This document shows, one piece after another, positions 16,011 to 24,328 of a stretch of 64,000 nucleotides of DNA. The DNA lies in assembly GCA_037443785.1 (NCBI GenBank), contig JBBINR010000013.1, forward strand, positions 22,646 to 86,645, given 5' to 3'. A program made the position numbers and the translations under genes. Every line of letters begins with the position of its first letter. Within the stretch, counting starts at the first letter, position 1. The notes under the pieces were generated by a model. It was not told the DNA's origin. It saw only the letters and a list, made by a program, of their open reading frames with translations, and did no database searches. This DNA is from JAQUOA01 sp037443785 (GTDB lineage Bacteria; Bacteroidota; Ignavibacteria; UBA10030; UBA8401).

Positions 16011-17038
16011 TTAAAAAATATTCGATTTGACTTTATGTGCTGCACAATGAATTCAGCGAATTGCTTCGTTCCAACTTTTGAATTAGGATTTAAATCTCTT
16101 GTCACTTCACTTGGATTTTTCAAAGTTTCTCGAATAGCTTTGTAAATTTTTTCAGCGGCTGCTGTTTCTCCAAGGTGATTGAGCATCATTGCGGAAGCAA
16201 GGATAATGGCCGATGGATTGGCAAGATTTTTTCCTGCAATATCCGGCGCACTACCGTGCACTGCTTCGAAGATTGCAGCGCTTGTTCCAATATTTGCGCC
16301 TGGCGCAAGTCCAAGTCCGCCGACTAATCCAGAACAAAGATCGGAAAGAATATCTCCGAATAAATTTGTCGTCACAATCACGTCGTATTGATTTGGATTC
16401 AGCACAAGCTGCATCGCCATGTTGTCAATAATAACATCGTTACATTGAATATCCGGGAATTCACTTGCAACCTGCTTGCCAACTTCCAAAAACAATCCTC
16501 CGGTATATTTCATAATGTTCGCTTTATGAACAATGGTTACTTTTTTTCGATTGTATTTTCGAGCGTATTCAAATGCCGCACGAACAATTCGTTCAGAGCC
16601 ATATCGCGTGATAATACCGATTGTTTCCGCCGCACTTTTTTGCGCATCAATATAATGTTCAATACCAGAATAAAATTCCTCAATATTTTCTCGGAACATC
16701 ACCAGATCGACATTTTCATAACGAGATTGAACGCCGGTAAACGATTTTGCCGGGCGAAGATTGATATAGAGGTCAAATTCTTTTCGAAGTGCAACATTAA
16801 TGCTCCGAAATCCTTTTCCCAATTGTGTAGTCAATGGACCCTTTAAGGCAACTTTATTACGGCGTATCGAATCAATTGTCTCTTCCGGAATTGGATCTTT
16901 ATGTTTCTCAATCCCAGCCATACCGGCATACACTTCTTCCCACTTTATGTCAACTCCTGTGGCCTCAATAACATGCACCGCCGCTTCTGTAATATCAGGG
17001 CCGATTCCATCTCCAGGTACAAGTGTAACAGTATACAT
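16007..17038 (-). CDS. Isocitrate dehydrogenase, NAD-type (isocitrate/isopropylmalate family)
   Basis: 343 residues from ATG 17038; AGGAA lies 7 nt upstream, so the TTG one codon earlier is not needed. It belongs to the beta-decarboxylating dehydrogenases: GDGIGPDIT at the start, substrate arginines in NVALRKEFDLYINLRP, MFRENIEEFYSGIEH, the Lys in VHKANIMKYTGG, metal-binding aspartates in TNLFGDILSDL and EAVHGSAPDIAG near the nucleotide site. The phosphorylation-loop-like SINVALRKEFDLY and the short length fit the homo-isocitrate/NAD-isocitrate branch rather than LeuB. It probably feeds the TCA cycle and so 2-oxoglutarate for the KorAB complex at 43770-46657. It is coupled to dusB by ATGA. 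Isocitrate versus homoisocitrate specificity is inferred. Confidence 0.85.
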   Translation of the reverse strand: MYTVTLVPGDGIGPDITEAAVHVIEATGVDIKWEEVYAGMAGIEKHKDPIPEETIDSIRRNKVALKGPLTTQLGKGFRSINVALRKEFDLYINLRPAKSFTGVQSRYENVDLVMFRENIEEFYSGIEHYIDAQKSAAETIGIITRYGSERIVRAAFEYARKYNRKKVTIVHKANIMKYTGGLFLEVGKQVASEFPDIQCNDVIIDNMAMQLVLNPNQYDVIVTTNLFGDILSDLCSGLVGGLGLAPGANIGTSAAIFEAVHGSAPDIAGKNLANPSAIILASAMMLNHLGETAAAEKIYKAIRETLKNPSEVTRDLNPNSKVGTKQFAEFIVQHIKSNRIFFK

Positions 17039-17168
17039 CAATCAATTCCTATAATTTATTGTATTAATTTACAAAAAAGTGAGGGCAGTTCAAAACAGAT
17101 CAATCAATTATCCGTAACAACAAAGGTAATTGCTTCCCCTCTCTTTTTTCGGTACATTTATAAAAAGA

Positions 17169-17193
17169 TGTCCGGCTCTTTTATAGAACCGGA
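17169..17193 (+). other. Hairpin upstream of the menaquinone operon
   Basis: GTCCGGCTC and GAACCGGAC pair at eight of nine positions around a 7-nt loop, ending 30 nt before the TTG start at 17224. A weak T-rich stretch follows. It could be a leader hairpin or an attenuator; nothing in the sequence decides. Confidence 0.35.
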
Positions 17194-17223
17194 CTTTGTG
17201 TTTTAGAATTATGTGGACCCCGT

Positions 17224-18048
17224 TTGAAAAAATATCTCAACTTCATTAAGATCGAACATACTCTGTTCTCACTCCCAATGATTTACAGTGGCGTATTTCT
17301 TGCGTCGCATGAAGCACCGTCGATTCGTTTATTGTTACTCGTTCTTGCCGCTGCAATCGGTGCACGGCTGGTTGCCATGACATTAAATAGAATTGTTGAT
17401 CGTGAAATCGACAAACACAACCCGCGAACGTTGAACCGCGAATTGCCAAGTGGAAAAATGAAATTGATTGAAAGCTATGCTGTTCTCATTTTGGGGTTAT
17501 TGATGTACGTCGGTTCAGCAAAAATGATTTCCGATTTCTGTTTTTATCTTTCCCCAATTCCATTGATCGTATTCGTCGTGTATCCGTATCTAAAACGCTT
17601 TACGCCCCTTGCTCATTTCGGGGTCGGAATGGGATTGGCAATGGGTCCGCTGGGAGGTTTTTTTGCAGTTATTGGATCGATGAATCGATTTGGAGAGGCA
17701 TTGTTGCTTCCATTCTTTAATCTTTTTTGGGCAACTGGATTTGATATCATTTATTCGACGCTTGACGAAGAATTTGATAAAAAAGCGGGATTGTTTTCGT
17801 TTCCATCACGGTTCGGAAAAAAAAGAGCCCTGCAAATTTCCGGAGCGCTTCACATTCTTTCGTTCGTCACGCTGATTGCATTAGTCATCATTTCATTGAA
17901 AGCGTTGATTGCACTACCATTCCTTCTTCTCAGCGGATTTTTGTTGTGGCTGGAACAGCACAAAGCTGAAGATGTTGAACTGGCATTTTTTAAAATTAAT
18001 ATTGTTGTGGGATTTAGCATTTTGGTTATGATTTTAGTAAGTATTTAA
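17224..18048 (+). CDS. mqnP: UbiA-type prenyltransferase (MqnP-like, menaquinone biosynthesis)
   Basis: 274 residues, about eight or nine membrane helices. The two Asp-rich prenyl-diphosphate motifs are NRIVDREIDKHNPRT (NRxxDxxxD) and DIIYSTLDEEFD (DxxYxxxDxxxD). It should attach the polyprenyl chain to the naphthalene ring precursor. It opens an operon with UbiX-, UbiD-, MqnE/MqnA- and MqnC-type genes, the set used by the futalosine route, so MqnP is the natural assignment. The start is a TTG: no ATG or GTG lies in frame near the conserved N-terminus MKKYLNFIKIEHTLFSLPM, and the ATG at 17211 is out of frame. Confidence 0.87.
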   Translation: MKKYLNFIKIEHTLFSLPMIYSGVFLASHEAPSIRLLLLVLAAAIGARLVAMTLNRIVDREIDKHNPRTLNRELPSGKMKLIESYAVLILGLLMYVGSAKMISDFCFYLSPIPLIVFVVYPYLKRFTPLAHFGVGMGLAMGPLGGFFAVIGSMNRFGEALLLPFFNLFWATGFDIIYSTLDEEFDKKAGLFSFPSRFGKKRALQISGALHILSFVTLIALVIISLKALIALPFLLLSGFLLWLEQHKAEDVELAFFKINIVVGFSILVMILVSI

Positions 18049-18050
18049 AA

Positions 18051-18602
18051 ATGAAAATAGTCGTCGGCATAACAGGGAGTTCAGGTGCACTTTACGCGCT
18101 CGACTTTCTAAAAAAATCTCAATCAGAAAAATTTCTCGTTGTCAGCAAATGGGGAAAAGTTTTGCTGAAAGATGAATTGGGAAAATCGGAAGAAGATTTG
18201 CATCCGTACATCAAGCGCCAGTTTGATGACAAGGATCTTTCTGCACCGATCGCTTCCGGTTCAAACCACATCGATGCGTTTGTGATTCTTCCTTGCTCCA
18301 CATCGACACTCGGAAAAATTGCTTCCGGCATTGGCGATTCGTTGATTACACGAACAGCGCAAGTATGCATGAAAGAACGATATAAACTTATTTTGTGTGT
18401 CCGTGAAACACCGCTTTCAACCCTTGCTCTTGAACAATGTGCAAAACTTTCAAGTTATGGAGCGATTATTATGCCGATTTCCCCGCCAATGTACTTTGTT
18501 CCAAAATCTGTTGAAGAATTTGTCGGATCATTCACCGATAAATTGCTTGGAATTCTTGGAGAAAGAAATGCAAAAGGCTGGCGTGGTGAGGAACTGGAAT
18601 AA
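18051..18602 (+). CDS. UbiX-family flavin prenyltransferase (MqnM-like)
   Basis: 183 residues with the flavodoxin-like UbiX/PadI fold signature: GITGSSGALYALDFL at the N-terminus, ILPCSTSTLGKIASGIGDSL for the flavin site, and VRETPLSTLALEQ followed by IIMPISPPMYF. It prenylates FMN to make the prFMN cofactor used by the UbiD-type decarboxylase encoded next. Only 2 nt separate it from the prenyltransferase gene and 15 nt from the decarboxylase gene. The pairing of UbiX, UbiD and UbiA homologues in a menaquinone operon fits the MqnM/MqnL/MqnP late steps. Confidence 0.9.
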   Translation: MKIVVGITGSSGALYALDFLKKSQSEKFLVVSKWGKVLLKDELGKSEEDLHPYIKRQFDDKDLSAPIASGSNHIDAFVILPCSTSTLGKIASGIGDSLITRTAQVCMKERYKLILCVRETPLSTLALEQCAKLSSYGAIIMPISPPMYFVPKSVEEFVGSFTDKLLGILGERNAKGWRGEELE

Positions 18603-18617
18603 GATCGGAAGAGCATA

Positions 18618-20384
18618 ATGTTTGATAACTTACAAGATTTTGTAAAACATCTCGAAAAAAATGGCGAGCTTCATCGTGTAGAAGTCGAAGTTGATCCCGT
18701 ATTGGAAATCACCGAGATCGCAACTCGCGCATTGAAGTTGGATAAACCCGCTCTTTTGTTTGAACGCGTAAAGGGTGCAAAATATCCACTGCTCATCAAT
18801 CAACTTGCCAGTGACCGGCGGATTGAGCTTGCACTCGGTAAACATCCAGACGAACTTGGCGAAGAACTCATTTCATTCGCAGAAAAAATTTTACCTCCGT
18901 CTCCCAGAATTTTGTTTGAAGAATCTTCGATGATTCGCCGCTTGATCAATGCGCGTCCAAAAGAAGTTCGCATCGCTCGTTCGCAAGCGATTATTGAAAA
19001 ACCAATGCTTTCGGATCTTCCAATTCTTAAAACATGGCCTCATGATGGCGGACGTTTTGTAACACTGCCTCAGGTTATTACATACGATCCGATTACGCAC
19101 AAAAGGAATATCGGAATGTACCGCATTCATGTGTTTGACGATCAAACGACAGGAATGCATTGGCAAATCCAGAAAGGCGGCGGCTTCCATTATTACCAAG
19201 CGGAAAAAATGAATCAACCGCTAGAAGTTGCGTTAGCAATCGGAACTGATCCCGCGCTTCTTCTTGCCACAGTAGCAGCGCTCCCGGAAGGAATTGATGA
19301 AGCAATGTTTGCAGCGTTCTTGCGCGGCAAGCCGACTGAATTTGTGAACGGTAGGACAATCAACATCAGCGTTCCGGCAAATGCAGAATTTATTTTTGAA
19401 GGAATTGTAAAACCAAAAGAGCGAAGAACGGAAGGCCCGTTTGGAGATCACTTCGGACATTATTCCAACGCGGCAGAATTTCCGGTGTTTCATATTCAAA
19501 CGATGACACACAGAAAAGATCCGATTTATCCCGCAACCATTGTCGGAATTCCCCCGATGGAAGATAAATTCATCGGCGATGCCACTCAGCAAATTCTTGC
19601 TCCCCTGACGCGTTTGATACACCATGAGGTAAAAAATGTATGGGCGTATTACGAAGCAGGATTTCACAATCTTCTTGTCGTTTCAATTGAACAGCGCTAT
19701 CAAAAAGAAGCGATGAAAGCGGCTCTTGGTTTGCTCGGCACCGGTCAATTGTCATTGACAAAATGTTTGATTGCCGTTTCTGAAAATGTCGACGTCCGGA
19801 ATTTTAACGAAGTAATGAAAGCAGTGCGTGATAATTTTGACCCACATTTCGATTTTATCATGATTCCCAAAGTTCCTCTTGACACATTGGACTTTACCTC
19901 CTTCACGATGAATCTCGGCAGCAAGATGATTATCGACGCAACCGAAAAGAAAAAACCGAAGCGCAAAGTGAATATAAAAAAATTGAATGAAGTGGTAAAA
20001 AGTTTATCATCATTCGATAGAAGAATTATCGATGCGCGACTTATCGAAGGGGCGCTATTATTGCTCAAAGTGAAAAAAGAAGGCGATGCAGTCATCAAAA
20101 AAATTGTGAAGCATCCGGAACTCGAGGGCATTTCCATGGCGGCAACGGTGAGCTTCGACGTAGATATTAACGAACAAGAAAGTTATATTTGGGGTGTCTT
20201 TACCCGCTTTGATTGTGAACGGGATGTTCTTTTTACAGAACAAAAAATGATTGGTATTTCTCCTATCTACAACGGAATTCTCGGCATCGATGCGACATGG
20301 AAGAATGGATATCCTGACCCTCTCGTTATGGACGATGAGATTATAAAGAAGGTCGACGAACGCTGGGATAGTTACTGGCGGTAG
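18618..20384 (+). CDS. UbiD-family decarboxylase (MqnL-like)
   Basis: 588 residues, the length of menaquinone-type UbiD proteins (E. coli UbiD is about 497). It shows the prFMN/Mn site region EGPFGDHFGHYS (Glu-Gly-Pro-Phe-Gly-Asp), NIGMYRIHVFDDQTTGMHWQ, and the GIPPMEDKFIGDA stretch. In the futalosine pathway this enzyme decarboxylates 1,4-dihydroxy-6-naphthoate or its prenylated form. The partner UbiX-like gene is immediately upstream. The C-terminal ~90 residues (after IIDATEKKKPKRKVNIKK) form an extension rich in Lys and Arg, then an alpha/beta segment with VSFDVDINEQESYIWGVFTR, typical of the long family. Confidence 0.9.
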   Translation: MFDNLQDFVKHLEKNGELHRVEVEVDPVLEITEIATRALKLDKPALLFERVKGAKYPLLINQLASDRRIELALGKHPDELGEELISFAEKILPPSPRILFEESSMIRRLINARPKEVRIARSQAIIEKPMLSDLPILKTWPHDGGRFVTLPQVITYDPITHKRNIGMYRIHVFDDQTTGMHWQIQKGGGFHYYQAEKMNQPLEVALAIGTDPALLLATVAALPEGIDEAMFAAFLRGKPTEFVNGRTINISVPANAEFIFEGIVKPKERRTEGPFGDHFGHYSNAAEFPVFHIQTMTHRKDPIYPATIVGIPPMEDKFIGDATQQILAPLTRLIHHEVKNVWAYYEAGFHNLLVVSIEQRYQKEAMKAALGLLGTGQLSLTKCLIAVSENVDVRNFNEVMKAVRDNFDPHFDFIMIPKVPLDTLDFTSFTMNLGSKMIIDATEKKKPKRKVNIKKLNEVVKSLSSFDRRIIDARLIEGALLLLKVKKEGDAVIKKIVKHPELEGISMAATVSFDVDINEQESYIWGVFTRFDCERDVLFTEQKMIGISPIYNGILGIDATWKNGYPDPLVMDDEIIKKVDERWDSYWR

Positions 20385-20429
20385 TGAAAAAGATCCTGAT
20401 TTAAAAATTACATTTGTGGCATAAAAATT

Positions 20430-22292
20430 ATGAATTCAACAATATTTTTTAGAGATAAAAATTTACATCCTATATGGGATAAAATTCAAAACGGCAAACG
20501 CCTCTCGCTCGCTGACGGCGTTACAATGTTCCAATCCAATGATGTGATTTCAATTGGAAAAATGGCAAGCATTGTTCAACAGAAAAAAAGCGGAGACGCT
20601 GTCTATTACGTCCTCAATCAAAAAATTGAACCGACCAATGTGTGCGTTCTTTCCTGCAAATTTTGTGACTTCGCTGCAAAGCAAGGAACTGAACGTGCGT
20701 ACGAGATGACGATCGAAGAAATTCTTTCGAAACTCACGCCTGACATTCATGAAGTGCACATCACGGGCGGCTTGCATCCGGATTGGGAATGGAAATATTA
20801 CCTCAATATGGTTCGTGAAATAAAAAAGAATTTTCCGAACACCGACGTAAAAGCATTCACTGCTGTTGAAATAGATTTCTTTCACAAAAAATTTAAACTG
20901 CCTATTGAAGAAGTGCTCCGGCAATTATATGATGCCGGCCTTCGAACAATGCCGGGCGGAGGCGCAGAAGTTTTTTCGGAACGCGTTCGCAAACTTCTCT
21001 TTAATCAAAAGATCGGCGCGAAGACGTGGTTTGAAGTTCATAAGACCGCTCACAAACTTGGAATCCCGACAAATTCTACGCTTCTGTATGGTCACATCGA
21101 AACATATGAAGAGCGGACAAATCATTTTATAAAATTGCGTGAAGCACAGGATGAAACCGGCGGATTCCTTACATTTATTCCGCTTGCATTTCAGCCAGGC
21201 GACACAGGAATAAAACCGAAGAACGAATTTACTTCTGCAATTGAAGATCTCAAAACGATTGCCATTTCTCGTTTGATGCTCGACAATTTCAACCACATCA
21301 AAGCATATTGGGTGATGTTAACAGAAGAAGTTGCATCCATTGCATTGAATTTTGGCGCAGATGATATGGATGGAACCGTGGGTGGGGAAAAAATTGCTCA
21401 CGATGCCGGTGCGACATCGCCAATGACAATGGCAAAAGATCAATTGATAAAAATTATTAAAGATGCAGGAAAAATTCCGGTCGAGCGCGATGTCTATTAC
21501 AATCCGTTAAATGTCTCTACTGAAAATGTTATTGGAAAGATTCCGTATCTCAATTCCGTCCCCTTCTACGAATTTTTTGAACAGCGACAATTCAAAATAC
21601 TCCCCGTTGCACCGCGGCGCATGGGCGTTCTTTCAAAACAAAATCAGCTTGATGCGGGATTGTTCTCACTTATGGATTACTTTGCGCAGCAAGAGAACCT
21701 TGAGTTGATGAATTTTTGCATTTCGTCGCGCGATCAGGTAAAAAGTGTGATGCTCTTTTCGAAAGAAGGCTGGCAAGGACTTCAGGGAAAAAATATCGGC
21801 ATCATTGATGATACTGCAACGTCCGTTCGCTTGCTCCAAGTATTATTGGAAAAGAAATACAAAGTGAAGGCAAATTTTATGCGGATGCATGCCGGCATCA
21901 ATGATTATTCACGATTTGACGCGGTTTTATTAATCGGAGATGAAGCATTAAAAGCATACAAAGCCGGATTGCCAAATTTTGAACTCGTATACGACCTGGC
22001 AAAAGAATGGTATGACTGGCAAAAACTTCCCTTCGTATTCGCCGTGTGGGCACACAAGCGTTTGATGACGGAAGATAAAAAAACAGATTTACATGAAATT
22101 ATTCAACACGGTTTGGAACGCGGTGAGGCCCAACTGGATAAAATTGGTTTTCTCCACGGGAAAAAAATCGACTTTTCGCCGAAAGAAACAACGGAATATT
22201 TGGAAGGATTTAATTACCGCCTGGGCGAACGTGAGAGAGAAGCGATGAAGGCATTCAAAAAATTCGTTGAACAAGTTGAAGTAAGTTTGTAA
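20430..22292 (+). CDS. Fusion of aminofutalosine synthase (MqnE) and chorismate dehydratase (MqnA)
   Basis: 620 residues with two enzymes in one chain. Residues 1-360 are a radical-SAM MqnE: the cluster motif is C72-x3-C76-x2-C79 (CVLSCKFCDFAA), with HITGGLHPDW, MPGGGAEVFSERVR and TLLYGHIETYEER. Residues ~367-620 match MqnA: IGKIPYLNSVPFYEFF, LDAGLFSLMDYF, IIDDTATSVRLLQVLL, VLLIGDEALKAYKAG, and LAKEWYDWQKLPFVFAVW. MqnA makes 3-enolpyruvylbenzoate from chorismate; MqnE joins that product to SAM. The fusion therefore links consecutive steps 1 and 2 and may channel the intermediate (inference). Separate genes are the usual arrangement. No internal start with a ribosome site is seen between the halves. 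Confidence 0.9.
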   Translation: MNSTIFFRDKNLHPIWDKIQNGKRLSLADGVTMFQSNDVISIGKMASIVQQKKSGDAVYYVLNQKIEPTNVCVLSCKFCDFAAKQGTERAYEMTIEEILSKLTPDIHEVHITGGLHPDWEWKYYLNMVREIKKNFPNTDVKAFTAVEIDFFHKKFKLPIEEVLRQLYDAGLRTMPGGGAEVFSERVRKLLFNQKIGAKTWFEVHKTAHKLGIPTNSTLLYGHIETYEERTNHFIKLREAQDETGGFLTFIPLAFQPGDTGIKPKNEFTSAIEDLKTIAISRLMLDNFNHIKAYWVMLTEEVASIALNFGADDMDGTVGGEKIAHDAGATSPMTMAKDQLIKIIKDAGKIPVERDVYYNPLNVSTENVIGKIPYLNSVPFYEFFEQRQFKILPVAPRRMGVLSKQNQLDAGLFSLMDYFAQQENLELMNFCISSRDQVKSVMLFSKEGWQGLQGKNIGIIDDTATSVRLLQVLLEKKYKVKANFMRMHAGINDYSRFDAVLLIGDEALKAYKAGLPNFELVYDLAKEWYDWQKLPFVFAVWAHKRLMTEDKKTDLHEIIQHGLERGEAQLDKIGFLHGKKIDFSPKETTEYLEGFNYRLGEREREAMKAFKKFVEQVEVSL

Positions 22293-22327
22293 ATTAACTA
22301 ACAGTAATTTTTCAATAGTGCGATATA

Positions 22328-23197
22328 ATGGATCAACAACTTCTACACAAAATTCAAGAACTTGTCGGACAAGGCGAGAAATTAATTCCTGAAGGCGGGT
22401 TGGAATTTTCCGGCTATAATGCAAAGATGCAAAGCCAATATTTATTATGGCGGAAAAACTGTCTTGATACCCTTTCAAAAGCAGGTGAAAAAATTACTCC
22501 GTTGCGCGAGAAAGTAACGAAAGATGAAAACGGAGCGTATTTCTATCAGAATTCAGCGCAATTAATCGTCGACGTGTTGAAGCAATCCTTACCATTGGTA
22601 GAAGCGGAAGTAAAGAAAAACTCAAAACCCGTCGGTGCAAATCTAAAACCTTCATTTGAAGCAGCAAAGGAACCAGCTATGGAACCCGCAAAAGCTCAAC
22701 CGAAGCCCGCACCACAACCGAAAGTTGATCCCACTCCTGCACCTGAACCAAAAGTTCAACCGGCATCTGCTCCAGTTCAAAAACAACCGGCAGCATCGCC
22801 ATCGGCAAGCAGTAAAGAAGTTTTTGTGTTATCATCGTCCGAATCTGAGCTGCAAAACCAGTTAACCTCTTTTCTGAAGGAAATTGGAATTGAATCGATT
22901 GCATTCCAGCGCGGCACCGCGATTGATGCGATCGTTTCTTTCCTTGATAAACATCCAAATATCAAATACGCGTACTACCTCTTCAACGCTGAAGATATGA
23001 ACAACGCGATGTTTGAACTCGGCTATCTCGCCGGAAAAATCGGGACAGGAAGAATTTGCTGCGTCCATAAAAAAGAAGATGCTCCGCCAAAAGGCATTCC
23101 TGGAATTACTTATAAAGAGATCGTTGTGAAGTTGGAAGAGATCAGTTTTGGACTTATTAAGGACCTGAAAGCGGCGGGATATACTGTAACGATCTGA
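22328..23197 (+). CDS. TIR-like nucleotide-binding domain protein
   Basis: 289 residues. The N-terminal ~100 are helical (MDQQLLHKIQELVGQG...). Residues ~108-160 form a low-complexity Pro/Ala/Lys linker with PAPQPK-type repeats. Residues ~163-289 resemble the TIR-like domain called predicted nucleotide-binding protein (Pfam PF10137 type): EVFVLSS start, LTSFLKEIGIESIAF, and MFELGYLAGKIGTGRICCVH, where E230 sits where the catalytic glutamate of NAD-cleaving TIR relatives lies. The domain ends with LIKDLKAAGYTV. In other bacteria the domain is found in defence or NAD-hydrolysing effectors. Here it lies between mqnE/A and mqnC, with gaps of 35 and 33 nt, so it is co-transcribed with respiratory quinone genes. 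Its role is unknown. Confidence 0.7.
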   Translation: MDQQLLHKIQELVGQGEKLIPEGGLEFSGYNAKMQSQYLLWRKNCLDTLSKAGEKITPLREKVTKDENGAYFYQNSAQLIVDVLKQSLPLVEAEVKKNSKPVGANLKPSFEAAKEPAMEPAKAQPKPAPQPKVDPTPAPEPKVQPASAPVQKQPAASPSASSKEVFVLSSSESELQNQLTSFLKEIGIESIAFQRGTAIDAIVSFLDKHPNIKYAYYLFNAEDMNNAMFELGYLAGKIGTGRICCVHKKEDAPPKGIPGITYKEIVVKLEEISFGLIKDLKAAGYTVTI

Positions 23198-23230
23198 CAT
23201 CCTCCTAAATTTTAATAACTTTTTTTATTA

Positions 23231-24328
23231 ATGATGAATCTTGCCGATTTATATTCCAAAATCCGTAGCGGGCAGCGTATCGACCGCGAAGAAGGATTGT
23301 TTGTTTTCCGCAATGCACAATTGCTTGATCTTGGCGACCTTGCCAACGAAATTCGATTCAAGAAAAATCCTCTCCCGCAAGTAACATTCGTGCTCGACTC
23401 AAATCCAAATTATACCAATGTGTGCACAATCGATTGCATCTTTTGCGCATTCTACCGTCATCCCGGTGAAGAAGGCGTTTATACGCACACGGTCGATGAG
23501 ATGATTCAAAATTTCAAGCAGTCGGCGGCAAAAGGAATTACGACCATTCTGCTTCAAGGCGGTGTCAATCCTGAATTACCGTTTGACTATTATCTTGAAA
23601 TGGTATCACGCACGATCAAAGAAGTTCCGCAAATTCACCCACACTTCTTCTCGACGTCAGAAATTTTGGAGATGTCGCGCGTTTCTGGTTTGTCTCTTAT
23701 CGATACATTAAAAAAATTGTGGGACGCCGGATTGCGCTCCATACCCGGCGGCGGTGCGGAAATTCTTTCGGACCGCGTAAAGAAAAAAATCAGCAGCAAA
23801 AAAGGAACGTCGGCAGATTGGTTGAATGTCATGCGTGAAGCGCATAAGCTCGGATACAAAACGACCGCAACGATGATGTACGGACATCTTGAAAAAGATG
23901 AAGACATTATCGAGCATCTCGAAGTCATTCGACAGCTTCAAGACGAATATCACGGATTTACTGCATTTGTTCCGTGGAGTTTTAAACCTGGAAATACTCC
24001 TCTTGAAAAAATAATCCCTACATATGCAACCCCCAAACGGTATCTTGAAATGATAGCATTCTCAAGAATCTACCTCGATAATTTTGATCACGTTCAAGCC
24101 TCATGGTTTAGCGAAGGAAAAAAGACAGGACAGATTGCGCTTCATTTTGGTGCAGATGATTTTGGTGGAACACTGCTCGAGGAGAATGTCCATGCGGCGG
24201 CAAATTTTGTGAACAAGACAAATACCGAAGAATGTATCTCTCTCATTCACGAATCAGGTTTTGATGCAGCCCAACGAGGGACGCTGTATGAGATCAAAAA
24301 AGTTATTTCGAAAACAAAAGCGGCTTAA
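23231..24328 (+). CDS. mqnC: Cyclic dehypoxanthinyl futalosine synthase
   Basis: 365 residues, a radical-SAM enzyme. The 4Fe-4S motif is CTIDCIFCAFYRHPGEEGVY (Cx3Cx2C), with TTILLQGGVNPELPFDYYLE, SIPGGGAEILSDRVKKKI and ATMMYGHLEKDEDIIEHL. It cyclises dehypoxanthine futalosine on the way to 1,4-dihydroxy-6-naphthoate. The family resemblance to the MqnE half of the fusion upstream is clear, but the VYTHTVDEMI and FGADDFGGTLLEENVHAAA segments identify MqnC. It ends the menaquinone operon and overlaps by 4 nt the convergent phosphohexomutase gene. MqnB and MqnD functions are not encoded in this window. Confidence 0.93.
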   Translation: MMNLADLYSKIRSGQRIDREEGLFVFRNAQLLDLGDLANEIRFKKNPLPQVTFVLDSNPNYTNVCTIDCIFCAFYRHPGEEGVYTHTVDEMIQNFKQSAAKGITTILLQGGVNPELPFDYYLEMVSRTIKEVPQIHPHFFSTSEILEMSRVSGLSLIDTLKKLWDAGLRSIPGGGAEILSDRVKKKISSKKGTSADWLNVMREAHKLGYKTTATMMYGHLEKDEDIIEHLEVIRQLQDEYHGFTAFVPWSFKPGNTPLEKIIPTYATPKRYLEMIAFSRIYLDNFDHVQASWFSEGKKTGQIALHFGADDFGGTLLEENVHAAANFVNKTNTEECISLIHESGFDAAQRGTLYEIKKVISKTKAA

